DNA of 64,000 nt, taken from contig CP000875.1 in NCBI GenBank assembly GCA_000018565.1, positions 1,441,199 to 1,505,198 on the forward strand, read 5' to 3'. Below are positions 49,255 to 57,939 of the stretch, in pieces (position 1 is the first letter of the stretch; each line of letters opens with the position of its first letter). This stretch comes from Herpetosiphon aurantiacus DSM 785 (lineage in GTDB: Bacteria > Chloroflexota > Chloroflexia > Chloroflexales > Herpetosiphonaceae). The notes below the pieces were generated by a model. The model was not told the origin of the DNA, did no database searches, and saw nothing but the letters and a program-made list of their open reading frames with translations. The translations under genes and the position numbers were made by a program.

Positions 49255-51030
49255 TCATACTAGGGCGTGTTGAATCAGCGCAGCCAAACTACGGCTCCCC
49301 AAATCTTGGCTCTGGGCAAGCTGCTGCTCTAGCTGATCACATAAGCCCAACAATTGCTCAACTTTGGCCACAATTCGTTGTTGCTCAGCCAGTGGCGGCA
49401 GGGTTAAGATAAATTTCTTAATATGTTTCAAAACTAAATTTTTATTTCCTACACCAATAGTATGTTTTTTTGACTGATTTCGTCCTAGCGGTGAATTTAT
49501 TAATAATTCTAAGTACCTTGGATAAGTATAGCGACTAAAATATTTGAGTAAGGCTATACTTACAAAGATACTGAATTCAATGTTGGTATCAACTATTTTT
49601 GCAATTCCCGTTGTTCCTACTTTTGTAAGTAAAATATCATTATATTGTGGATTACATCGTTTACTGAGATTAAGATGTTCCTCTTCCGTGATAAAACGGG
49701 TGTCTGAAAAATCAATAAATCCTTTGGAAATATCTTTAACAGATAAAAAGGGAACACCATTGTCTACATAAGTCGGTGTGTAATGTGTGCCATCAGTAAT
49801 TAGATAACAAATATCTTCTAACCTAACCCAAACCTAGCCCTTGGGTAAGCCAAATGGTAGCTCGCTGGCGGCGATGGGCGTAAGCGCTTTTTCGGGCTTG
49901 AGTTGGCCCGCTGCAATCAGGCGTTGTTTTTCGGCTTGAATTCGTTCCAATAAAATGCTCGCTGGCTCGTCGCTGGGGTTTTGAGCCACCAAGCGGCCTT
50001 GCACGGCGAGCTGCAAAATCAATTCGCGCAATTGGCCGATTGCTTTGGGCGTGGTATGCAGATCGTCAAACTGCTCAAAAAACAACTGTTGCTCACTGCT
50101 TATGCTCAATCCGTCGTCAGCAAGCGGCTCGATTGGTTGATTCGCCAGAGTGGGCCGAGTAAAGAGGCTGGTTTGGCGCTCAGGTTGGCTTGGTTGGGCA
50201 ATCTGCTGCGCATCGGCTGGTCGGGCTAGCTCGCTCAAAAGCTGCTTGATTGCGCTTTGCTGGACTTGCTGGCGCAGCGCCTCGCGGCTGGTTTGCTGCT
50301 GCTCAAGCTGATCGCACAACGCCATCAATTGCGCAACTTTGGCGACGATGCGTTGTTGTTCAGCGAGTGGTGGTAGGGGTATAGATGCCTTTTTGCCATC
50401 TAGTGTTCCTAGTCGAGGCATCTTTGTTCCATATGAATGTTGGTTTACGTAGCTAACGAAAAAGGGGCTTTTGAGGAAATTTTGTATATAGAAGGGACTC
50501 AATTCCAATTTTGGACGTAACACCACTATTTCAGTAGTACAAAATCCTGAAGTATGAGCAACAATAACTTTATTCAAATAAGGTCGCAATTTTCCATAAA
50601 GAATATCATTTTTCTGGAAGCTTGCTTTGTTACTTTTAGGCTTTCGCTCTTTTACTAGAAATTGTCCTAAAATAACAGAGGTATTTTTTTCAATATCCTC
50701 AAGTTCTAACAACCAACTATCAGGATCAAGATTGTTGGGATCATGCTTTGAACCTGCATCATAGACTACAATATCATCCAGTGATACCCATATCCATGAA
50801 GGAGGAATCTGAAATTTTGTATGTTCTTTATTTATAGATGATCTAACGTCTATATTCAACATTTGTTGCTCTTTGATTAGCGGCTTAAACATGTTATACG
50901 CTGGCTCATCGTTAGGATCTTGCTCGACCAAGCGGCCTTGCACAGCCAATTGCAAGATAAGCTCGCGAATGCGACTGATGGCTTGGGGCGTTTCAGCTAA
51001 CTGATCGAGCGCGGTAATCAGTTCGTTCAT
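49255..51030 (-). pseudogene. hsdS: Type I restriction specificity subunit, interrupted by an in-frame amber codon
   Basis: The frame from 51030 to 49255 would encode 591 residues of an HsdS subunit but has a TAG at 49834-49836 (codon 399). Each half has a conserved block, RxRELILQLAVQGRLVxQ, a target recognition domain, and a PLPPLAEQQRIVAKV block with a C-terminal coiled coil. In the first half, the block reads PPSWIWVSLDDI; in the second, LPKG-stop-VWVRLEDI, so TGG (Trp) most likely became TAG. After the stop, 192 codons stay open and HsdS-like. The truncated 398-residue product keeps one complete recognition domain. The recognition domains are much more AT-rich than the conserved parts. 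The start overlaps hsdM by four bases. Confidence 0.88.
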
Positions 51031-52472
51031 GCGAGCTCCAGCAAGGCTTGCAGCGCAGCGACCAATTCGGCTTTGAGGCTGGCGCGGGTTTGGGCGGCGC
51101 TGGCAGTAGCGGCTTGGTATTCAGCCAATAATTGATAGGGGTCAGTTTGGGCATCGGCTTGACGATTGGGGTTTTTCCAATCCAAGTTGAAATTATTGGC
51201 CCGAATGTCAGCGATATCGACCTTCCAAGCAAACTGATTGGTTTGACGATTGATCCACCAAGCCCGTTCTGGTTCAAACTCCTCAAGCCGAATCGGCTTA
51301 GTTTTGGAATACGATTTATAGCCAGCGGGGTAGGGGTGCTCGTAATACCAAATCTCTTGGGTAGGCTGGCCCTTCTCAAAAAACAATAAATTGGTTTTAA
51401 TTCCGGTGTACGGGTTAAAAACCCCATTGGGCAAGCGCACAATCGTATGCAAATTACAATTTTTCAGCAATTCTTCCTTGATCCGAGTTTTGATGCCTTC
51501 GCCAAAAAGCGTGCCATCGGGCAAAATAAGCGCCGCCCGACCGTTGGGCTTGAGCAAGCGCATAATCAAGACCAAGAACAAATCAGCAGTTTCGCGGGTG
51601 CGGAAGAGTTCAGGGAAGTTGTTTTCAATCCCATCTTCTTCTTGGCCGCCAAACGGTGGGTTCGTCGCGATAATATCGACTTGATCATCAACCCCATAGC
51701 TGCTGTAGGAGCGGGCCAAGGTGTTGGCGTGTTGCAAATTGGGCAGATTAATTCCATGCAAAATTAAGTTGGTGATGCCCAACAAATGCGGCAGCGGTTT
51801 TTTCTCAATCCCACGAATATTGGCTTGCAAGGTTTCCAAATCGCTAGGCGTGTGGACATCGTTACGCCGAATATACTCCACGGCTGAGACTAAAAATCCG
51901 CCAGTACCAGCGGCTGGGTCGAGCAAGCTCTCGCCTAAACGGGGCTTGAGCATTTCGATCATAAACTGCGTAACCGTGCGCGGCGTATAATATTCGCCAG
52001 CATTGCCAGCGGCTTGTAAATCGCTGAGCAACTTTTCATAGACATCGTTAAAGAGATGACGATCGGCAGAGCGATTGAAATCAATTTCATTGATTTTATT
52101 GATCACTTGGCGTAAGAGCGTGCCATTTTTCATGTAATTATAGGCATCCTCGAACACCGACTGAATCATGGCCTTGGCCTGATTGGTAGCTGCAAGATTT
52201 TTCAATTGGGGAAACAGCTGGTTATTGACAAAATTGAGCAATTCCTCGCCTGTGATGCCTTCGCGATTGATGGCCCACTGATGCCAAGCCAAGCCCTCGG
52301 GCATGGGCGAACGATAATGTGGGTCAATCAGTGCTAATTCCTGCTCGCGATCATCGAAGATTTTGAGGAAAAGCAACCAAACCAATTGACCAATCCGTTG
52401 GGCATCGCCATCGACCCCAGCATCCTTGCGCATAATATCCTGAATGCTCTTGATGGTTGTAGTGAGATTCAT
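51027..52472 (-). CDS. hsdM: Type I restriction-modification DNA methyltransferase subunit
   Basis: This 481-residue protein methylates adenine (N6) at the sequence chosen by HsdS. The N-terminal HsdM helical domain (IQDIMRKDAGVDGDAQRIGQ) is followed by the methyltransferase core with the AdoMet motif DPAAGTGGFLVSAVEY and the catalytic NPPF motif in DIIATNPPFGGQ. A helical C-terminal part (about 430-481) contacts HsdS. Its stop overlaps the hsdS start by four bases, and hsdR lies upstream with a short gap. Confidence 0.95.
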   Translation of the reverse strand: MNLTTTIKSIQDIMRKDAGVDGDAQRIGQLVWLLFLKIFDDREQELALIDPHYRSPMPEGLAWHQWAINREGITGEELLNFVNNQLFPQLKNLAATNQAKAMIQSVFEDAYNYMKNGTLLRQVINKINEIDFNRSADRHLFNDVYEKLLSDLQAAGNAGEYYTPRTVTQFMIEMLKPRLGESLLDPAAGTGGFLVSAVEYIRRNDVHTPSDLETLQANIRGIEKKPLPHLLGITNLILHGINLPNLQHANTLARSYSSYGVDDQVDIIATNPPFGGQEEDGIENNFPELFRTRETADLFLVLIMRLLKPNGRAALILPDGTLFGEGIKTRIKEELLKNCNLHTIVRLPNGVFNPYTGIKTNLLFFEKGQPTQEIWYYEHPYPAGYKSYSKTKPIRLEEFEPERAWWINRQTNQFAWKVDIADIRANNFNLDWKNPNRQADAQTDPYQLLAEYQAATASAAQTRASLKAELVAALQALLELA

Positions 52473-52484
52473 GCAACCCTTTTA

Positions 52485-54782
52485 TTATGCAGCATATAAG
52501 TGCCGCACTAGCTCGTCTACGGCTTGCTGATACTGGCCGAGACTGCCAAACGCTTGAATAATTTCGCGTGGCGTGCCAAGTTGTTGAAAGCTTGGCAACT
52601 GCAATACCTGACGATCTTGAATTGTAGCTAACCCCTGATCGGCGTATTTTTCCAAGAGTGCTTGAATCACGGCCCGGGCTTTTTCGCCATATTGGGCAAA
52701 ATATGAACGTTTACGCACCTGTTCGGCCCGTTCGCGGCGCGTCAGGGCTGGCTGATCAAAGGCAACATGACAAATCAGATCAAACGGATCGTACTCGTAT
52801 CCCACAATTTCAGCAAGTTTATCGAACAAAATCCCTTGGGCTGCCAGCTCTTGCACAATTGCCTGTTTTTGCGCTTCGTGGCTCCATGTCTGCAAAAAGT
52901 TAGCGAGGGTGGTATAGCGTTGGCGCACGGTGTTGCGAGCAAAATGCTCGACCGATTCGGTAATTAAGCGGCCATCGCTGCTGTAGTAGCGCACCTGCTC
53001 AGCCAAAATATGCACCACTTCGCCAGAGCCTATTTGGTAGCGAATATTGGTGGTTTGGGCCTCGGCGGGTGGCGCGGCGGTTGCGGTGGGCAAGGCTTGA
53101 TCAACGCCGAAGTTTTGAACCTGAACTGGATCACCGTCAAATTCCGGATCGTTAAACAGCGTTGTAACATTGCGAAAATCCATAATTGTAAAATACAATT
53201 TATTATAATCCTCGCGAATGCGGGTTCCCCGTCCAATAATTTGCTTAAACTCGGTCATCGATTCCAAGTATTGGTCGATCACAATCAACCGACAGGTTTG
53301 CACATCTACGCCAGTGGTAAGCAACTTCGAGGTTGTAACGACCACTGGATAACGGCTATCGGGCAAGATAAACATATCGAGTTGAGCTTTACCCTCAGGA
53401 TTATCGCCAGTAATTTGCATGACATAACGTGCATCTTCTTGAACAAACTCATTACAATGTTGGGCGATAGCGGTGCGCATCCGGGCGGCGTGCTCAATAT
53501 TTTGGCAAAAGACAATGGTTTTTTGGTAAGGGTCGTGATTGCGTAAAAACTCCGCGATTCGGGCAGCGACCAACTGAATCCGATCATCTAAAAAAACCAT
53601 GCGCTCAAAATCGCGGCTATTGTAGAGCCGATCTTCAATCAATTGACCGTCGGCATCACGCTGGCCTGGCTGAGGCCGCCAACCCTCAAGATCAACATTG
53701 GTGGCCACGCGCAGCACACTATAGGGTGCAAGAAAGCCATCGGCAATTCCTTGTTTGAGTGAATAGGTATACAGTGGATCGCCAAAATAATCACTATTTG
53801 AGATGGTTTGGGTTTCTTTGGGCGTGGCAGTTAGCCCAATATGGGTTGCACTGGCAAAATAATCTAAAATCTGTCGCCAAGCTGAATCTTCGGCGGCGCT
53901 GCCTCGATGACACTCATCGATGACGATGAGATCAAAAAAAGTCGGCGAAAACTGCCGATAAATATTCTGGCTAGCCTCGCTACCGCTCATAGCCTGATAG
54001 AGCGCGAGGTAAATCTCAAATGCTGTATTAGCCTCACGATTGCTGATTTTGGTCATGGCATTGCCAAAGGGCTTAAAGTCGTTATTGCGAGCCTGATCGA
54101 CCAAAATATTCCGATCGGCCAAAAAAAGAATCCGTTTTTTAACCTTGGCTTTCCACAAGCGCCAAATAATTTGAAAGGCGGTATAGGTTTTCCCAGTACC
54201 AGTTGCCATCACCAATAAAATCCGTTGTTGACCACGGGCAATTGCCTCAATCGTGCGATTGATAGCAATCATTTGATAATAGCGTGGAGCCTTGCCATAG
54301 CCATCGAGGTAATAATCTTGATTGATCAGGCTAGTCTGATTGGGAGTTAGCTGCTTCCAAACACAATAACGCCGCCACAGCTCCTCGGGCGAAGGAAACT
54401 CATCGAGCTCCAAATAGCGTTCCACTAAGCCATGGGCCGCAGTTCGATCATGCTCAATAAAACCAGTGCCATTCGAACTATACATAAAGGGCACATCAAG
54501 CAAATCGGCATAACCCAAAGCCTGTTGAATGCCAGCCCCGACTGCATGGTTGGCATCTTTTGCCTCGACCACCGCCAGCGGAATATTGGGTGCGTGATAC
54601 AACACATAATCGGCAAATTTTTTGGCCGCTCGCTGAACGACCCCATTCGTGACTAAAATTTGTCCAGCAGTTAATTGAACCTCTTCACGCAGATGAAAAT
54701 CGGCTGTCCAGCCAGCTTGAACCAATGCTGGAGTAATGAACTTGGTTTGAATATCACGTTCGCTTAACTCAGATCGATCCAT
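52485..54782 (-). CDS. hsdR: Type I restriction enzyme endonuclease/translocase subunit
   Basis: This 765-residue subunit cuts unmodified DNA after ATP-driven translocation. The N-terminal nuclease region has DYVLYHAPNIPLAVVEAKDA, containing the Asp and the E-x-K motif of the PD-ExK fold. Helicase motifs follow: Walker A VMATGTGKTYTAF, DEAH-type box VIDECHRGSA, motif III LTATPKE and motif VI QIIGRGTR. The C-terminus is shorter than in EcoKI (about 1,170 residues) but normal for the EcoKI-unrelated families. It is the first gene of the operon hsdR-hsdM-hsdS. If the specificity subunit is inactive, the complex cannot be targeted. Confidence 0.94.
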   Translation of the reverse strand: MDRSELSERDIQTKFITPALVQAGWTADFHLREEVQLTAGQILVTNGVVQRAAKKFADYVLYHAPNIPLAVVEAKDANHAVGAGIQQALGYADLLDVPFMYSSNGTGFIEHDRTAAHGLVERYLELDEFPSPEELWRRYCVWKQLTPNQTSLINQDYYLDGYGKAPRYYQMIAINRTIEAIARGQQRILLVMATGTGKTYTAFQIIWRLWKAKVKKRILFLADRNILVDQARNNDFKPFGNAMTKISNREANTAFEIYLALYQAMSGSEASQNIYRQFSPTFFDLIVIDECHRGSAAEDSAWRQILDYFASATHIGLTATPKETQTISNSDYFGDPLYTYSLKQGIADGFLAPYSVLRVATNVDLEGWRPQPGQRDADGQLIEDRLYNSRDFERMVFLDDRIQLVAARIAEFLRNHDPYQKTIVFCQNIEHAARMRTAIAQHCNEFVQEDARYVMQITGDNPEGKAQLDMFILPDSRYPVVVTTSKLLTTGVDVQTCRLIVIDQYLESMTEFKQIIGRGTRIREDYNKLYFTIMDFRNVTTLFNDPEFDGDPVQVQNFGVDQALPTATAAPPAEAQTTNIRYQIGSGEVVHILAEQVRYYSSDGRLITESVEHFARNTVRQRYTTLANFLQTWSHEAQKQAIVQELAAQGILFDKLAEIVGYEYDPFDLICHVAFDQPALTRRERAEQVRKRSYFAQYGEKARAVIQALLEKYADQGLATIQDRQVLQLPSFQQLGTPREIIQAFGSLGQYQQAVDELVRHLYAA

Positions 54783-54867
54783 AGTCTGCTCCCTGCCAAA
54801 TGGATGGATCTGAATTGTAGCAAATTTTGGACTACTACTATTGATACCTGTTTACAATTGTGTTTCG

Positions 54868-54957
54868 TATTCCCTCTCCTTCCGAGCGAGCGAGGGGAAA
54901 CCACGCAACGAAACGCCTCTCGCCCGCCGCCGTGGGAGCGGGGTTGAGGGTGAGGGA
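54868..54957. repeat. Dispersed GC-rich inverted repeat, family A, copy 7 (shortened)
   Basis: It contains CCCTCTCCTTCCGAGCGAGC and GGAGCGGGGTTGAGGGTGAG, so the left end is incomplete. It lies between hsdR and the AraC-type gene. Confidence 0.8.
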
Positions 54958-54992
54958 ACGAAGATGAACCTTAAAACCTACATTACAATAAA

Positions 54993-55031
54993 GAACAAAT
55001 GTTTTGATTTAAATCATGGATTTGCTATAAT
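54993..55031 (+). promoter_or_regulatory. Promoter with operator-like boxes before the AraC-type gene
   Basis: GAACAAATGTTT (54993-55004) overlaps the -35 TTGATT (55004-55009); TATAAT follows after 16 bases (55026-55031). TTGATTTAAATCAT (55004-55017) also matches the FNR/CRP pattern TTGAT-N4-ATCAA at nine of ten positions. The first box matches the SOS-like boxes at 31222 and 55524. Confidence 0.6.
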
Positions 55032-55050
55032 AGCTGTATTTGGGGGTAGT

Positions 55051-55470
55051 ATGAAACTCGCATCAGCAGCAACCAAGCAGCTATTATGGCAAGCTCGCCA
55101 ATATATTGATGGCACTTATGCCGAGCACGTAGAGTTACCACAGCTGGCCGAGCAAATTGGCTTCTCGCACTATCACTTTTTGCGGCTTTTTCAACGCAAT
55201 TTTGCCATTACTCCTCACCAGTATTTGATTCATCGGCGGATTGAGCGAGCGCGTGAGTTGCTGGTCGCCAGCGATTTATCAGTAACCGAGGTCTGTTTTG
55301 CGGTTGGTTTTCAGAGCCTCGGCTCGTTTAGTAGCCTATTTCAACGCAGCACTGGCCATGCGCCCAGCCATTATCGCCGCCGCAACTTCCAAGGTTTCAG
55401 CCTACCTCGGCGCTTTGTACCCTCATGCTATCTCACCATTTTTGGCATTGGCTTGAGCTACAAGCACTAA
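55051..55470 (+). CDS. AraC/XylS-type transcriptional regulator (DNA-binding domain only)
   Basis: This 139-residue protein consists of the two helix-turn-helix motifs of AraC regulators: LPQLAEQIGFSHYHFLRLFQ and VTEVCFAVGFQSLGSFSSLF (about residues 25-105). The N-terminal effector domain is absent, so it may act constitutively or bind its effector in a different way. The start at 55051 follows GGGGGT and lies twenty bases after a TATAAT box. The longer open frame from 54841 runs through a repeat and is unlikely. A VOC protein gene follows in the same direction. Confidence 0.9.
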   Translation: MKLASAATKQLLWQARQYIDGTYAEHVELPQLAEQIGFSHYHFLRLFQRNFAITPHQYLIHRRIERARELLVASDLSVTEVCFAVGFQSLGSFSSLFQRSTGHAPSHYRRRNFQGFSLPRRFVPSCYLTIFGIGLSYKH

Positions 55471-55523
55471 CTGCGCAATTTTCAAGAAGTTTTTATCCGC
55501 CGATCAGCCTATACTCGCTATAT

Positions 55524-55535
55524 GAACAAATGTTC
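55524..55535. promoter_or_regulatory. GAAC-N4-GTTC box before the VOC gene
   Basis: GAACAAATGTTC is a perfect palindrome of the LexA-like type. It lies eight bases after TATACT (55510-55515), a possible -10 element, and 26 bases before the VOC gene start. The box before the AraC gene has the same eleven starting bases. Confidence 0.6.
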
Positions 55536-55560
55536 GTAATGATGTGTTAGGAGCAACCCA

Positions 55561-55977
55561 ATGATTACCAAACTTTCGCACGCCACGATTTACGTGCTCG
55601 ATCACGATGTGGCCTATGATTTCTATGTCAATAAATTAGGTTTTGATGTGCGTATGGATATGAAACTGGATAATGGGTTTCGTTGGTTGACGGTCGGCCC
55701 CAAAACCCAGCCTGAACTCGATTTGGTGCTGTTCGAGGTTGCAGAAGGCGGCACGATGATGAGCGCTGAAGTCGTTGGTCAAATGCGTTCAATCTTGCAA
55801 AGTGGCGTGGTTGGGCCTGGCGTTTTCCAAACTGCCGATTGTCATGCCGCGTATACCGAGCTTCAAGCGCGTGGCGTTGAATTTGTAGCCCCACCCCAAG
55901 AGCAATTTTACGGCATCGAAGCCACCTTCAAAGATCCCTTTGGCAATATATTCAGCCTAACCCAGCCCAAAATGTAA
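55561..55977 (+). CDS. VOC-family (glyoxalase/extradiol dioxygenase-like) protein
   Basis: This 138-residue protein has the VOC modules at both ends: KLSHATIYVLDHDVAYDFYV with a metal-ligand-like His, and FYGIEATFKDPFGNIFSLTQ with the C-terminal glutamate/phenylalanine pattern. AGGAG is upstream. Such proteins include glyoxalase I and fosfomycin or bleomycin resistance proteins; the substrate is unknown. It shares an operator-like box with the AraC gene and may be its target. Confidence 0.9.
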   Translation: MITKLSHATIYVLDHDVAYDFYVNKLGFDVRMDMKLDNGFRWLTVGPKTQPELDLVLFEVAEGGTMMSAEVVGQMRSILQSGVVGPGVFQTADCHAAYTELQARGVEFVAPPQEQFYGIEATFKDPFGNIFSLTQPKM

Positions 55978-56001
55978 GTAATAGCTCCATGGGCAATCAG
56001 G

Positions 56002-56568
56002 CTATTGAACCTGCATAGCCCAATCTGCCACGAATTGGCGTTGCAGATCATTGCTTGGCGATGGATAGCGCGAGTCGCGAGTGGCTTGGCGTAGGTTTAC
56101 GATCTGCGCCAAGGCTTGGGCATATTCCCAGCCTTGTTCGACGAGCAAGCAGCCAATGACTGTGCCAGTTCGGCCTAGCCCACCCCAACAATGTACATAC
56201 ACATTTTGTTGCTGATCAAGCGCACTTATTATTTGAGCCAGAATCGCTTGTATCTGAGGAATTGATGGAATGTGCATATCAGGGATTGGGAAATGATGGC
56301 GAACAAGCGCTGGGCTTGCTTGAATTTGGTGCAGCGCCGCGCTGTAATCGCCCAATTCCTGAGTTTCTGTTTCCTCAGTCAGATCAATAAAAACAGTGAT
56401 TTTGGCCTTGCTGAAGTGCTGTAAACGCTCATGCAACGGCTCTTTTTCCAACAGCATGGGATGTTCGCCCGCCAGCAAACATCCTGGGAGCACCCAGTAC
56501 GAAGCCGAAATCGGTGTAGCAGGCATAGTTGGCTCATTTATTTGGTGCCATAAACTCTTGTTGGTCAT
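56002..56568 (-). CDS. Dual-specificity/protein-tyrosine phosphatase
   Basis: This 188-residue protein has the signature loop HCWGGLGRTGTVIG (H-C-x5-R-[ST], with Cys and Arg catalytic) of cysteine-based phosphatases at about residues 130-143, and the general acid in the FPIPDMHIPSIPQI segment. It would dephosphorylate phosphotyrosine/serine proteins or small phosphates. It follows the XRE regulator gene by 11 bases on the same strand, so these two are probably an operon. No kinase is adjacent. Confidence 0.9.
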   Translation of the reverse strand: MTNKSLWHQINEPTMPATPISASYWVLPGCLLAGEHPMLLEKEPLHERLQHFSKAKITVFIDLTEETETQELGDYSAALHQIQASPALVRHHFPIPDMHIPSIPQIQAILAQIISALDQQQNVYVHCWGGLGRTGTVIGCLLVEQGWEYAQALAQIVNLRQATRDSRYPSPSNDLQRQFVADWAMQVQ

Positions 56569-56579
56569 CCATAACTCGC

Positions 56580-57386
56580 TTATCGACTAGCCTTGGCTGC
56601 ATGCAACTGGCGCAAATGTTCGGCGGTGGCAGCATTGGCTGGAAAAAATGCCTCAATCGCCAATTCTGAAACTGTCACGTCAATCGGTGTGCCAAACACC
56701 ATGGTTGTGCTAAAAAAGCTGAGCATGCCATGGGCGGTGCGCAACGTGAAGGGCAAGGCAATGTCCATGCTTTCATGATAGGGCGGAATCGGCGTAGTAT
56801 GAGTTTGATTGGTGGGATAGGCCGCCAATTCATGATACAGCTCATCCAAATATGTATCGGCGGTTAGCTCGATTTGGTGGCGCAAACGGGCCAATAAATG
56901 CGCTTTCCAAGCCGCTAAATTGACAATCTGTGGTGCTAAGCCCTCAGGATGCAGACTTAAGCGCAAGACATTAACTGGTGGAGTTAATAAATCTGGGGCT
57001 ACGCCTGCCAGAAAATAATCAATACAATTATTGGCCATTATCATCTGCCAATGGCGATTAATGGCAATCGCTGGATATGGCTCGTGGCCGTGCAACACAT
57101 GCTGAATTGCCTCGCGAGCAGGATCTAAATCACCATCATCAAGCGAACGCTCGCTGAACAACGGTGCAAACCCAGCCGCCACCAACAAAACATTTTGCTC
57201 ACGGAGCGGTACTTCTAAATGCTCAGCCAAATGCAACAGCATATCGCGGCTAGGCAATGAACGCCCAGTTTCCAAGAAACTCAAGTGTTTGGTCGAAATA
57301 TTGGCATCGCTGGCCAGATCAAGCTGGCTCAAGTGGCGACGCTGCCGCCAAGTACGAATCAGTGAACCAATTGCTGCTTGTTTCAT
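56580..57386 (-). CDS. XRE-family transcriptional regulator with MmyB-like ligand domain
   Basis: This 268-residue protein has an N-terminal XRE helix-turn-helix (IGSLIRTWRQRRHLSQLDLA and LSFLETGRSLPSRDMLLHLA, about 8-65) and a C-terminal MmyB-like PAS domain (PAIAINRHWQMIMANNCIDY and the ending VSELAIEAFFPANAATAEHL). Members of this group regulate neighbouring oxidoreductase genes and bind palindromes close to ATTACCTC/GAGGTAAT as I recall. Just such a palindrome lies 36 bases upstream of the start. The phosphatase gene follows. Confidence 0.91.
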   Translation of the reverse strand: MKQAAIGSLIRTWRQRRHLSQLDLASDANISTKHLSFLETGRSLPSRDMLLHLAEHLEVPLREQNVLLVAAGFAPLFSERSLDDGDLDPAREAIQHVLHGHEPYPAIAINRHWQMIMANNCIDYFLAGVAPDLLTPPVNVLRLSLHPEGLAPQIVNLAAWKAHLLARLRHQIELTADTYLDELYHELAAYPTNQTHTTPIPPYHESMDIALPFTLRTAHGMLSFFSTTMVFGTPIDVTVSELAIEAFFPANAATAEHLRQLHAAKASR

Positions 57387-57421
57387 AGCTGCATCTTAGC
57401 ATAATTTGGGTAGTTGCCACG

Positions 57422-57438
57422 ATTACCTCAGAGGTAAT
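57422..57438. promoter_or_regulatory. Palindromic operator between the MmyB-type gene and the 57534 gene
   Basis: ATTACCTCAGAGGTAAT is a perfect inverted repeat with one central base. It is 35 bases from the XRE gene start and about 95 bases from the membrane protein gene on the other strand, so it may control both. Confidence 0.7.
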
Positions 57439-57533
57439 TGTGCTGCCCACCATCAGCGCCTATGCTGCATCTAGGTTCTTCAAAACCTGACGCTGTTGGG
57501 ATTTGACATCAGTTACAACAAAGGAGCAATCGT

Positions 57534-57932
57534 ATGCGTTGGTTACAACACCCTCAATTATTACGCTATGCAATTCGTTTTGATGGAATGAGCGCTGGAG
57601 TTTTGATGGCTGGCTTGCTAGGCTTGAATCAACCGCTGGCTGAATTTTTTGGTTTGCCAAGCGGCTTTTTGTGGTATGTCGGTTTGGGCTTGATTCCATG
57701 GGTCAGCTGGTTGGTGTGGCTCTCGTTTCGACCAACGATCAAGCGCGGGGCGGCTTGGTTTGTGGTGGCAGTCAATGCCTTGTGGCTGGCCCAAAGTGTT
57801 TGGCTGATTGTTGGACCTAGCTTTGATCCAACAGTTTGGGGCTATGGCTTTCTCATCGCGCAAGCTATTTTGGTGCTGCTGATTACCGAAACCGAAATTA
57901 TTGCCTTGCGGCGCAAATTGGTGAATGCCTAA
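57534..57932 (+). CDS. Small integral membrane protein of unknown function
   Basis: This 132-residue protein has four predicted transmembrane helices (about 15-33, 44-63, 75-95 and 102-121) and the sequence IRFDGMSAGVLMAGLLGLNQ near the N-terminus. It resembles generic DoxX-like or SPW-repeat-like membrane proteins, but the family is not certain. AAGGAG eight bases before the ATG supports the start. It is divergent from the MmyB-type regulator, and the palindrome between them suggests regulation by that protein. Confidence 0.77.
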   Translation: MRWLQHPQLLRYAIRFDGMSAGVLMAGLLGLNQPLAEFFGLPSGFLWYVGLGLIPWVSWLVWLSFRPTIKRGAAWFVVAVNALWLAQSVWLIVGPSFDPTVWGYGFLIAQAILVLLITETEIIALRRKLVNA

Positions 57933-57939
57933 GCATAAT

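Noticed and set aside
53010-53546. 178-codon plus-strand frame inside hsdR
   Set aside because: Antisense to the conserved helicase motifs; no start signals.
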